This document shows, one piece after another, positions 8,616 to 16,625 of a DNA stretch of 64,000 bases. Within the stretch, counting starts at the first letter, position 1. Each line of letters begins with the position of its first letter. The DNA comes from Gemmatimonas groenlandica (GTDB lineage: Bacteria; Gemmatimonadota; Gemmatimonadetes; Gemmatimonadales; Gemmatimonadaceae): NCBI RefSeq assembly GCF_013004105.1, contig NZ_CP053085.1, forward strand, positions 3,720,001-3,784,000, in the 5' to 3' direction. A program made the translations under genes and the position numbers. Below the pieces are notes generated by a model that saw only the letters and a list, made by a program, of their open reading frames with translations, was not told the origin of the DNA and ran no database searches.

Positions 8616-9548
8616 ATGGCCTACGTCACGTACGATGATTTTGATCAACCCCGTAACCCGTCGGCCGTCTACTGGCTGATCGGGTTGTGCGTCGGCGTGT
8701 ATTTCGTGCAGGCCACGTTGGTCGGCGATGCGAACATGGCGAACTGGTTTGGGTATTCGGCCGGTGATCTCGCGTCGCGTTCGTTGTGGACGATCGGCAC
8801 GTACATGTTCGTGCACGGCGGCATCATGCATCTGCTGCTGAACATGTGGACGCTGTGGTTGTTCGGCCCGCGCGTGGAGCGCGCCTGGGGTAGCAGCACC
8901 TTCGTGTGGTACTACCTCTGGTGCGGCATCGGCGGCTGGGCTTTTCACTACATGTTCCAGCGCAACGGCGGCACGCTGGTGGGCGCGTCGGCGGCGATTC
9001 TTGGCATCGCGGTGGCGTATGCCTCGCGCTGGCCCGACGACGAAGTGCTCTTCTTCGGCGTGGTGCCGATGAAGGTGAAGTGGTTGGTGGTGTTCATGGC
9101 GCTGATCAACATCACGATGGCCGTGGTTGCTTCCGGCAGCATCGGCGGTACCGCGTACGCGGCGCACATCGGCGGCATGTTGGCGGGGTGGGTGTATCTC
9201 CGCGCGCCGGGCGCCGGCAGTCTGGGTCGTTTCCGCAATCGCATCGCGTCGGCGCCGGATTACGGCGATGACACGCCGCGCGCCGTTCCGAAGTCCTCGC
9301 GTCCGCGCGAGCGGGAAGTCGACGATATCGTGGCGCAAAGCAAGGCGGCCGTGTCGCGCGTACGTCCCGAACCGCGTCCGGAACCACGTCCGGCGCCGCG
9401 TCCCGGCCAGACGGCAGTGGCGCCGCAACCGAGCACCGCGCTGGATGCCGTGTTGGACAAGATTGCGGCCGAAGGAATGTCGAGTTTGACGCAGGCCGAG
9501 CGACTGCTGCTGGACGAATGGTCGAAACGTCTTCGCGACCTCACCTGA
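8616..9548 (+). CDS. Rhomboid-family intramembrane serine protease
   Basis: Cleaves transmembrane substrates within the inner membrane. The six-helix rhomboid core spans about residues 18-205, with the nucleophile in GASA (S125) and the partner histidine in AAHIGG (H184). The L1-loop WR-like region, HLLLNMWTLWLFGP and the GxxxG helix near the C-terminal helix (HIGGMLAGW) are in place, so it should be active. A cytosolic tail of about 100 residues is rich in Arg-Pro-Glu repeats (PEPRPEPRPAPRP) and ends in a short conserved helix, LTQAERLLLDEWSKR, as in other bacterial rhomboids. It lies between ddl and queF on the same strand, and no substrate is apparent. Confidence 0.93.
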   Translation: MAYVTYDDFDQPRNPSAVYWLIGLCVGVYFVQATLVGDANMANWFGYSAGDLASRSLWTIGTYMFVHGGIMHLLLNMWTLWLFGPRVERAWGSSTFVWYYLWCGIGGWAFHYMFQRNGGTLVGASAAILGIAVAYASRWPDDEVLFFGVVPMKVKWLVVFMALINITMAVVASGSIGGTAYAAHIGGMLAGWVYLRAPGAGSLGRFRNRIASAPDYGDDTPRAVPKSSRPREREVDDIVAQSKAAVSRVRPEPRPEPRPAPRPGQTAVAPQPSTALDAVLDKIAAEGMSSLTQAERLLLDEWSKRLRDLT

Positions 9549-9578
9549 CCGGTCGGAGTTCTCGCATTACATTCGGAC

Positions 9579-9974
9579 ATGCCCAAGCCTGAACTGCTGG
9601 AGACGTTTCCGAATCCCTACGGGGATCGCAAGTACGAAATTTTCATGGAGACGACGGAGTTCACGTCGCTCTGTCCCCTTGGCGGCATCGAGACGGATGC
9701 CGCCGAGTTGAAGTTACTCGAAGGCGGCGCTCCCGACTTCGCGACGATCCGCATCACGTACCAGCCGGCCGAGGTGTGTCTCGAGCTGAAGAGCCTGAAG
9801 CTGTACTTCTGGAGCTTCCGCAACGACGGCATCTTCTACGAGCGCGCGGTGAACCGCATCCTCGACGATCTGGTCGCGGCATGCAATCCGCACTCGATGA
9901 CGGTGGTGGGTGATTTCAACGTGCGTGGTGGTCTCAAGAGCATCATCACGGCGACGGCGACGAAAGCCGAGTAA
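9579..9974 (+). CDS. queF: NADPH-dependent preQ0 reductase (type I QueF)
   Basis: Reduces 7-cyano-7-deazaguanine to preQ1 in queuosine biosynthesis. The 131-residue unimodular form carries TSLCPLGG with the catalytic cysteine (C32), the PDF aspartate (D53) and the QueF motif ELKSLKLYFWSFRN with the substrate-binding glutamate. The Cys to Asp spacing is 21 residues, against 7 in the enzymes I remember, because about 14 residues (ETDAAELKLLEGG) are inserted between them. The catalytic set is still complete. Other queuosine genes are not in the window. Confidence 0.93.
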   Translation: MPKPELLETFPNPYGDRKYEIFMETTEFTSLCPLGGIETDAAELKLLEGGAPDFATIRITYQPAEVCLELKSLKLYFWSFRNDGIFYERAVNRILDDLVAACNPHSMTVVGDFNVRGGLKSIITATATKAE

Positions 9975-10025
9975 GGAGTAAGAGGTACGGAGTAGGGAGT
10001 ACTACCGTCCACACTGGAGTTTCAC

Positions 10026-10709
10026 ATGACGAGTCGCGCATCCCGGGTATCGGCACTTTCCATCGCGGTGGGCGTGGCGTTATGCGCGTCGATCGCGTTC
10101 CCGTTGACCGTCCTGGCGCAGGAACACAAGACCGGCGGCAACGAAGGGAAGCGACCGATCGGGTGGCAGGTGAGAAACGATGCGGGTGGCCACAAAATGG
10201 CGGGCGACGTCGACACGATCGCGTTCGCGCAGATGACGCCGGGTTTCCATCTCACGACGGGGCCGGCGGCGATTCTGTGGCATCCCGACAGTGCGGCGTC
10301 GGGAGCGTATACGGTGGAGAGCACGATCTTCCTGTTTCCCACGAACGGTCGGGACATGGAAGGCTATGGCGTCTTCGTGGGCGGTTCGGCGCTGGCCAAC
10401 GCGGCGCAGTCGTACACGTATTTCCTGCTGCGCAACGACGGCAAGTTCTTGGTGAAGCAGCGCCAGGGAGAGAAGACGGTCACGCTGTCCGACTGGACCC
10501 CCCTGGCGGCGATCGCGAAACAGTCGGGAAAGGACGCAGCGAAGAACGTGCTGCGGGTGGCGGTCTCGGCGAGCGACGTAGCGTTCTCGGTGAATGGGGC
10601 CGAGGCGGTGCGGCTGCCACGCGCGACGGTGCGTCCCGACGGGGTTTTCGGGGTGCGGGCAAACCACGCCGTGAACGCGCATGTGTCGAGTGTGGGCCGG
10701 GTGAAGTAG
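10026..10709 (+). CDS. Hypothetical secreted protein, possible concanavalin-like sandwich
   Basis: A 227-residue protein with a cleavable signal peptide (hydrophobic core about 10-28, likely cleavage after VLAQ). The rest is beta-rich with segments such as GAYTVESTIFLF, GYGVFVGG, YTYFLLRNDGKFLVKQR and VLRVAVSASDVAFSVNG, a pattern seen in laminin-G/concanavalin-like and DUF1080-type jelly-roll domains. No catalytic motif is recognisable. It probably acts in the periplasm or outside the cell. A perfect hairpin lies seven bases after the stop. Family assignment is tentative. Confidence 0.72.
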   Translation: MTSRASRVSALSIAVGVALCASIAFPLTVLAQEHKTGGNEGKRPIGWQVRNDAGGHKMAGDVDTIAFAQMTPGFHLTTGPAAILWHPDSAASGAYTVESTIFLFPTNGRDMEGYGVFVGGSALANAAQSYTYFLLRNDGKFLVKQRQGEKTVTLSDWTPLAAIAKQSGKDAAKNVLRVAVSASDVAFSVNGAEAVRLPRATVRPDGVFGVRANHAVNAHVSSVGRVK

Positions 10710-10715
10710 GAGTAC

Positions 10716-10738
10716 GGCGTACGCTTACAGCGTACGCC
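10716..10738 (+). terminator. Hairpin after the secreted protein gene
   Basis: A perfect 10-bp inverted repeat, ggcgtacgct / agcgtacgcc, with a 3-base loop, starting seven bases after the stop codon. There is no clear T-run, so it could be a weak terminator or an mRNA 3' protector. Confidence 0.5.
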
Positions 10739-10761
10739 TTGAAGTGACCGGCTAGGCGCGA

Positions 10762-10781
10762 CCGATGAAACGTTTCATCGG
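10762..10781. promoter_or_regulatory. 20-bp perfect palindrome, possible operator
   Basis: The sequence ccgatgaaac/gtttcatcgg is perfectly symmetric with no spacer, typical of a dimeric repressor site. It lies between two other hairpins and a rho-independent terminator, about 200 bases before the downstream lipoprotein gene. Its cognate regulator is unknown. Confidence 0.4.
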
Positions 10782-10848
10782 CGTGGTTCATGGGTCGTGA
10801 AACGCGTTCCATGAACGCGTGGCCGCACCGCTCGGGACAACAGACGAT

Positions 10849-10890
10849 GCTCCGTAAGTCGCTCATTCTGAGCCTCTTACGGAGCTTTTT
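10849..10890 (+). terminator. Rho-independent terminator in the leader of the propeller lipoprotein gene
   Basis: The stem gctccgtaag / cttacggagc (10 bp) is followed directly by five T residues. It lies 92 bases before the next start and over 140 bases after the previous stop. It may therefore end a short separate transcript, or act as an attenuator in the leader of the following gene. Confidence 0.65.
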
Positions 10891-10982
10891 CGTTGACCGG
10901 CCGCGAGCGGTCCCGGTTTGGCAAGCAGGGGAGGCGTCGGCCATACGGGCCGCGTTTCACGTCTGCTTCCGGAGACCTCGTC

Positions 10983-12164
10983 ATGCATCCTCTCGCCATC
11001 CGTCCCTTCCGCACGACCATTACCACCGTGCTCGTCGCGGCCGCCGCCGCGCTCGGTGCCTGTTCGTCGCCTGAGCAGAACGGGACGGCCGAACCGATCA
11101 ATCCGGCCTTCAACCGTAGCGGCACGCCGGCGAACGGCGCGGTGTTCACGTCCACCAATGCGGTGAGCGGCAATGCCATTCTGGCGTTCTCCCGCGCCAC
11201 CGACGGCACCCTGTCGGCGGCCGGCAGCTACGCGACCGGCGGCGAGGGCACCGGCGGTGGGCTGGGTTCGCAGGGGTCTGTGACGCTCTCGGCCGACGGT
11301 CAGCTGCTGCTGGCGGTGAACGCCGGATCGGGTGAGCTGTCGGCGTTCTCGGTAAACGGGACCAGTCTGACACTTCTCAACACGATCGCGTCGGGTGGCT
11401 CCACGCCGATCAGCGTGACGGCCGATCATGGACTCGTGTACGTGCTGAATGCGGGTGGGGCGGGCAACATCGCGGGCTTCCGCGTAGACCGGAACACGGG
11501 CCTGTCGCCGATCGCCGGCTCCACCCGCCCGCTCAGCAGCGACGCGCCGGCGCCGGCCCAAGTGAGCTTCTCGACCGACGGCAACACGCTGGTGGTCACC
11601 GAGAAGGGCACGAATCGCGTGGTGTCGTACGCGGTCGACCGCGATGGCCTGGCCAGTGAGCCGCACGTGATCGCGTCGTCCGGGCAGACGCCCTTCGGCT
11701 TCGCCTTCGGGCTTCGCAACATCCTGGTCGTTTCCGAGGCGTTCGGCGGTGCGGCCGGCGCCAGCGCCGCGTCATCGTATCGCGCGGATGGTCGCGGCAC
11801 GGCGGCGCTCGATCTGGTTAGTGGTACGGTGCTGAACAGCGAAAACGCGTCGTGCTGGACCGCGATCACGCCGGACGGCAAGTACGCCTACCTCGCCAAC
11901 ACCGGCAGCAGCACGGTGTCGGCCTATGCGGTGTCGGCGCAGGGCGCGCTGACGTTGCTCGATGCCGACGGCGTGTCGGCACAGACCGGTGCGGGCACCA
12001 GCCCGGCCGACGAAGCCATCAGCCAGAACGGACAGTTCCTGTACGTGCGCAACGGCGGCGCCAACACGGTGAGCGCGTTCCGCATCGCGTCGAACGGGTC
12101 GCTGACGCCGATCGCGACGGTGACGGGATTCCCGCAGGGCTATCAGGGATTGGCGGCGCGCTAA
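10983..12164 (+). CDS. Lactonase-type seven-bladed beta-propeller lipoprotein
   Basis: From ATG 10983 the product has 393 residues: a signal peptide with lipobox LGAC at about residue 24, then a beta-propeller with repeated blades of the type DGxxLLAVNAGSGELSAFSV and GKYAYLANTGSSTVSAYAV. This is the 6-phosphogluconolactonase-like/Lactonase Pfam fold. Being exported and lipid-anchored, it is unlikely to be a pentose-phosphate enzyme. Its substrate is unknown. The frame is open further upstream, but the earlier start would sit inside the leader terminator region and spoil the signal peptide. Confidence 0.82.
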   Translation: MHPLAIRPFRTTITTVLVAAAAALGACSSPEQNGTAEPINPAFNRSGTPANGAVFTSTNAVSGNAILAFSRATDGTLSAAGSYATGGEGTGGGLGSQGSVTLSADGQLLLAVNAGSGELSAFSVNGTSLTLLNTIASGGSTPISVTADHGLVYVLNAGGAGNIAGFRVDRNTGLSPIAGSTRPLSSDAPAPAQVSFSTDGNTLVVTEKGTNRVVSYAVDRDGLASEPHVIASSGQTPFGFAFGLRNILVVSEAFGGAAGASAASSYRADGRGTAALDLVSGTVLNSENASCWTAITPDGKYAYLANTGSSTVSAYAVSAQGALTLLDADGVSAQTGAGTSPADEAISQNGQFLYVRNGGANTVSAFRIASNGSLTPIATVTGFPQGYQGLAAR

Positions 12165-12223
12165 CGCCGATGATCGCGGATGAGCGCGCCGAGTGAACCA
12201 ACCGGCACGCTCATGGCTATGTG

Positions 12224-14173
12224 ATGGACCACCCCGCTTCTCTCATCTCGCGAGACGTGACCACTCCTGTACCTCGTGCCATCTCCCTGCATCGTGCGCT
12301 GCTCGGCACCATCGTGCTGGCGCTCGTCGGTGGAGTGGTCCCAGCCGCGCTCGTGCTCGATCGTCGTCTGGCGGGTGTGCTGGAGTCGCGTGCGCGGACC
12401 GATCTCGCCATGACGCCGCGCCTCGTGGCGGATCGCGCGGCGAGCAGCAGCGATGCGATGATGATGCACGCCAAGGATTTCGCGCACGTGAGCGCGCTGA
12501 GTGTGGCACTCGCTGCCGGCGATCGCGAGGCTGTGCAACGACTCACGGACGCCGCCCGATCGGCGCTCGGCGGTGATCCGGTCGTGATCGGTCCGAACGG
12601 CGGTGTCTGGATCGGTACGACATCGGCATCGTTGCTGGAACCGTTGGCGGCGCGCACACGCGCGGGCGAAATGCCGGTGGCCACCGTGCGCGAGGGCGTG
12701 CAGTTGCATGACGTGGCGCTAGCACCGGTGGAGTACGGCGGCCGATGGGTGGGTGCCGTTGGCGTCAGCTCCCCGCTGGACGACGAACACGCGGCGGCGC
12801 TCGCGGGACTGACGCGGACCGATGTGATTCTCGTGGATACGGCGCCGGTTGCCGGTGTTGGCATGACGTCGGCGGCGGGGTTGTCATCACCCAGCGCCAT
12901 GGTGTCGACGCTCGATCCGGTCGTCACGGCGGCGCTGGTGAAAGGTTGGCGTGCCGCGTCGGGCATTGTGTCTGCTGCCGATTCGGTGCGTGACGTGCGC
13001 GTGGGCGGTGCCCACCTGCTGGTCATCGCCGTCAGGCAGCGCGATGCCGGCGTCGTGCTCCTGGTGCGCAATCTCGACGAGGAATTGGCGGTTTTGCCCG
13101 AACTGCGGCGTATCGCGTTGGTGAGCGCACTCGCGGCGCTGCTAGCGGCGCTGGTGGTTGGTGTGTTGCTTGCCACCCGCATTGCCCGGCCGGTCACGGC
13201 GGTGGCGCGCGCGGCCGACGCCCTCGCGCGTGGTGACTTCGATGCGCCGCTCACGCTCGCCACGCGCTCCACGTTCATCGTGCGCGAAGTGGCGCGTGTG
13301 GAGACGGCCTTTTCCTCCATGCGTGACACGCTCGCCGATCGACTGCGGGCCCTCGCCGCCGCCAACGACGCCCTCGCCGATCGCAATGCGCGGCTCACGG
13401 CACTGCAGAGTGATCTCGTCCAGCGTGAGCGACTCGCGGCGACGGGTCGTCTGGTGGTGCAGCTGGCGCACGAGATTCGCAATCCCGTCGCCAGTCTGCG
13501 CAACTGTCTCGAGCTGATCCGCCGTCGGGTTGCTCACGATGAGGAAGCGCGGGAATTCGCGGATCTGGCCGTGGATGAACTGTTGCGCATGCACGAGTTG
13601 GCCGAGCAGATGCTCGATCTGAATCGTCCGCGCGCGAGTCGCGACACGGCTGGTGAGACCGCGAATGTCTGCGATGCCGCGCGTGTGATGCAGCAGATGG
13701 TGGCACTCCTCACGGCCGGTACCGCGGAGCACCCGCCCACGGTGCGCGGTGACTCGGGGGAATCATCGTGTGCGCACGCCGCGTCGACCACGGTCACGAT
13801 CGACGCCGATGTGCTGAAGCAGGTGCTGCACAATCTCGTGCAGAATGCGCGCGAGGCGATGGACGGTCAGCGCGACGGCGTCGTGCGACTCGACCTGGAG
13901 CGGGAGCACGAGCATCTGGTCATTGCGGTGCGCGACAACGGACCGGGCATCGCGGCGGACGTGTTGCCGCGCATCTTCGACCCGTTCTTCACGACGAAGC
14001 GCGAGATGCGCGGCGTCGGGCTGGGGCTGTTCATCGCGGAAGGACTGGTACGCGCGGCCGGCGGACAGCTGGAGGTGACGTCGCAGACGGAGGCGACGCG
14101 CTCCGCGCCACGCGGCACGACGTTTCGCGTGCGTCTCCCACTGCAAGCGGCGCCCGCGATGGCGACAGCATGA
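12224..14173 (+). CDS. Membrane sensor histidine kinase (HAMP-HisKA-HATPase)
   Basis: Sensor of a two-component system. TM1 lies at about residues 25-47, followed by a periplasmic sensing region of about 240 residues with no recognised fold, TM2 at about 292-315, then HAMP and a short coiled coil. The H-box AHEIRNPV carries the phospho-acceptor (about H416). The N-box LHNLVQNAREAM, G1 DNGPGIA and G2 GVGLGLF are intact. The sequence class resembles NtrB/AtoS kinases that pair with sigma-54 activators, which fits the next gene 10 bases downstream. The start is ATG 12224 or the GTG just before it. The signal sensed is unknown. Confidence 0.93.
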   Translation: MDHPASLISRDVTTPVPRAISLHRALLGTIVLALVGGVVPAALVLDRRLAGVLESRARTDLAMTPRLVADRAASSSDAMMMHAKDFAHVSALSVALAAGDREAVQRLTDAARSALGGDPVVIGPNGGVWIGTTSASLLEPLAARTRAGEMPVATVREGVQLHDVALAPVEYGGRWVGAVGVSSPLDDEHAAALAGLTRTDVILVDTAPVAGVGMTSAAGLSSPSAMVSTLDPVVTAALVKGWRAASGIVSAADSVRDVRVGGAHLLVIAVRQRDAGVVLLVRNLDEELAVLPELRRIALVSALAALLAALVVGVLLATRIARPVTAVARAADALARGDFDAPLTLATRSTFIVREVARVETAFSSMRDTLADRLRALAAANDALADRNARLTALQSDLVQRERLAATGRLVVQLAHEIRNPVASLRNCLELIRRRVAHDEEAREFADLAVDELLRMHELAEQMLDLNRPRASRDTAGETANVCDAARVMQQMVALLTAGTAEHPPTVRGDSGESSCAHAASTTVTIDADVLKQVLHNLVQNAREAMDGQRDGVVRLDLEREHEHLVIAVRDNGPGIAADVLPRIFDPFFTTKREMRGVGLGLFIAEGLVRAAGGQLEVTSQTEATRSAPRGTTFRVRLPLQAAPAMATA

Positions 14174-14183
14174 GGATACTCCG

Positions 14184-15593
14184 ATGAACACTGCCCGCAT
14201 TCTCGTGGTCGATGACGATCGCGCGTTTCGTTTGTCCACTGCGGCGCTGCTGCGTGCCGAGGGCCATGCCGTGCAAGTCGCCGAGGACGGCAGTGCGGCG
14301 GTGGCCGCCTTGCGCACGGCGCATGAGAGCGCCGCGCCGATGGATCTCGTGCTGCTCGACGTGCGTATGCCGGGCCTCGACGGACTGGGTGTGGTCGAGG
14401 CGCTGCGCGTGTGGGGAGAGCGGGTGCCGATCATGATGATCAGCGGTGTGGGCACCGTGGAGAGCGCGGTGCGCGCGCTGCATCTCGGCGCCGATGACTT
14501 TCTGACGAAGCCGGTGGAACCCGATGTGTTGGTGGCACGCGTGGCCGAGCTGCTGGAGCGGCGTCCGGAGTCGGCGTTGCACGGGACGGCGAATCCGGGC
14601 GGCATCGTGGGCCGCGCGCCGAGTATGGCGCCGTTCTTCGCCAGTTTGCGTCGCGTGGCCCCCACCGATACGACGGTGCTGATTCAGGGCGAGACCGGCA
14701 CCGGCAAGGAGCGCGCGGCGCGCGCCGTGCACGATCTGTCTACGCGCAACGGCGAGCCGTTTCTGGCGGTGAACTGCGCGGCGCTGAGCGAAGGGGTGCT
14801 GGAGAGCGAACTGTTCGGTCATGTGAAGGGGGCGTTCACCGGCGCGCTGCGTGATCGCGAAGGGCTGTTCGAGGCGGCGGGGCAGGGCACGTTGTTTCTC
14901 GACGAGATCGGCGAGATCAGCGCGGCGATGCAGCAGCGATTGCTGCGCGTGCTGCAGGAACGCGAAGTGACGCGGGTGGGCACGAGCAAACCGGTCAAAG
15001 TGCAGGCGCGGGTGGTGGCGGCCACGCATGCCGATTTGAAAACGCTGGTCGCACGCGGCCGTTTTCGCGAAGACCTGCTGTACCGGCTCGCGGTGTTTCC
15101 GCTCACGCTGCCGCCCCTCCGTGAACGGCGCGGCGACATTCCGCTGCTCACGTTGCATGCGCTGCGGGAGCTGCGTGCGCGCGGTGTGGCTCGTGATGGG
15201 CTGTCGTGCTCGCCGTTCGCCATGCGGTTACTGCGCCAGTTCGCGTGGCCGGGGAACGTGCGACAGCTGTTCGCCGTGATCGAGGCGGCGGCGATCCACG
15301 CCGACTTCGGCCGGATCGAGGCGCAGCATCTGCCGCCAGAGGTACGCGTCGGCGGCGGCGATGAGGCCGCGACGGGGGCGGGGTCGGCCCGATACCGTGG
15401 GCGCAGCGAGGGGGACGAGCGGACGGCGATCGTGGCGGCGCTGGCCGAGACGCACGGTGTGCTGGCGCGGGCTGCGGAGCTCTTGGGGATGGGGCGGACG
15501 ACGCTCTGGCGAAAGCTGCGGGCCTACGGATTGGAAGCGACAGTAGGCGAGGGCGGCGCGCAGCCCGAGGGGGCGACAGCGCTTGCGGAATGA
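14184..15593 (+). CDS. Sigma-54-dependent response regulator (NtrC/AtoC type)
   Basis: Partner of the preceding kinase. The 469-residue product has a receiver domain at 1-125 with the phospho-acceptor Asp in LLDVRMPG (about D59), and a central AAA+ domain at 145-375 with Walker A GETGTGKE, the sigma-54 contact loop GAFTGA (about 216-221) and Walker B TLFLDEIGEI. The C-terminal Fis-type helix-turn-helix includes ARAAELLGMGRTTLWRKL. It should activate sigma-54 promoters once phosphorylated. Its targets are not evident here. Domain order and lengths are standard. Confidence 0.95.
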   Translation: MNTARILVVDDDRAFRLSTAALLRAEGHAVQVAEDGSAAVAALRTAHESAAPMDLVLLDVRMPGLDGLGVVEALRVWGERVPIMMISGVGTVESAVRALHLGADDFLTKPVEPDVLVARVAELLERRPESALHGTANPGGIVGRAPSMAPFFASLRRVAPTDTTVLIQGETGTGKERAARAVHDLSTRNGEPFLAVNCAALSEGVLESELFGHVKGAFTGALRDREGLFEAAGQGTLFLDEIGEISAAMQQRLLRVLQEREVTRVGTSKPVKVQARVVAATHADLKTLVARGRFREDLLYRLAVFPLTLPPLRERRGDIPLLTLHALRELRARGVARDGLSCSPFAMRLLRQFAWPGNVRQLFAVIEAAAIHADFGRIEAQHLPPEVRVGGGDEAATGAGSARYRGRSEGDERTAIVAALAETHGVLARAAELLGMGRTTLWRKLRAYGLEATVGEGGAQPEGATALAE

Positions 15594-15631
15594 CCCCCGG
15601 GTCCGTTAGCCTGCAGGTCTGTTGGTGGTAC

Positions 15632-15704
<73 letters not shown>

Positions 15705-15726
15705 CTGGAAAACCGTACATGTGAAC

Positions 15727-15757
15727 ATCGGCGTCCGGGCTTAGCTCGGGCGCCGAT
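15727..15757 (+). terminator. Terminator hairpin after tRNA-Phe
   Basis: The seven outer bases atcggcg pair with cgccgat, extended by a G-U pair and further GC pairs, around a short loop. The stem is followed by a short T-rich stretch. It sits about 22 bases past the tRNA. Confidence 0.6.
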
Positions 15758-15888
15758 TTGCGTTATGTGCACGCCGCATCCGGGCGCCGAGCGGGCTGAG
15801 AGACGTCGCGCGGTCGGCCCAGTCGCCGTATGTTCGCCGCACCTCCCGATCTGAATTACCACGCGACACCCTGCAGGAGCGTAGCGAC

Positions 15889-16623
15889 ATGGGCCATTGG
15901 ATTCTCGAAAGCGCCACCCCGACGATCCGGGATGGCCCGGCCGAAAACTTCGGCAACAAGCTCGCCGTGGAATTCAAGCTGCACTACAAGCCGAGCACAT
16001 TCGGCTCGTTCGTGGAGATGCCGCGCCTCGAGTGGAAAGAGACGATCACCATGATCGAGAAGAATCTCGGCACCTGGTGGCGGTACGTGGGCGACCAGTA
16101 TCAGCGCAATCCGAACAGCGTCACGTTCGTCTCGTGGGTGATGCGCTACGCGTGGGCGTTCGACTGTGTCCGACAGCAGTTGTACAACGACGACGTGCCC
16201 TGCCGCCTGTACGACAGGCATGGCAACCGGATCCCGAAGGACACCTTCGAGCGTGAGAGCGAACCGAAGGACAAAGCCAACGTGGTGCGCGCCTATCTCA
16301 AGAAGAACGGCGGCATCATGTGTGTGACGGTTGAAGACAAGCCGGCGATTTTGCGCCCGAGCGCGCCGAAAGTCCCACCCGTGCACAAGAATCGCATTTT
16401 GACGTTCGACTGCGGCCTCAAGGGATCACCGATCCGCATCAAGGCCGTGCAACATCTCACCGTCGACGAGACGAAACCCCCGATGCAGTGGTTCCGTGAA
16501 TGCGTGCTCACCGATACCTCGCGCCCGTTTACCACCGTCGGACTACGGGAAGTGCAGCCGCCAGCTGATGTGGCCATGCCGAAGCCGTTCGACGGCACGG
16601 CGGCCAAGGGGCAATACGAGTAA
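15889..16623 (+). CDS. Hypothetical protein, orphan (unrecognised family)
   Basis: A 244-residue soluble protein with a plausible Shine-Dalgarno (aggag) 9 bases before ATG 15889. It lacks a signal peptide and membrane segments. The N-terminal 110 residues are rich in aromatic residues (KETITMIEKNLGTWWRYVGDQY, TFVSWVMRYAWAF), suggesting a compact globular domain. A lysine-rich middle part and a beta-rich C-terminus (RILTFDCGLKG) follow. I recognise no family. It sits directly after a tRNA gene, a common insertion context, and about 9 kb from a T6SS locus, so a secreted-effector or adaptor role is possible but unproven. It is convergent with the next gene, 2 bases apart. Confidence 0.7.
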   Translation: MGHWILESATPTIRDGPAENFGNKLAVEFKLHYKPSTFGSFVEMPRLEWKETITMIEKNLGTWWRYVGDQYQRNPNSVTFVSWVMRYAWAFDCVRQQLYNDDVPCRLYDRHGNRIPKDTFERESEPKDKANVVRAYLKKNGGIMCVTVEDKPAILRPSAPKVPPVHKNRILTFDCGLKGSPIRIKAVQHLTVDETKPPMQWFRECVLTDTSRPFTTVGLREVQPPADVAMPKPFDGTAAKGQYE

Positions 16624-16625
16624 CG

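Noticed and set aside
9972-10003. GGAGTA-type short repeats after queF
   Set aside because: Four loose purine-rich copies in the short gap before the next gene. Likely simple sequence or overlapping ribosome-site-like bases, too short to interpret.
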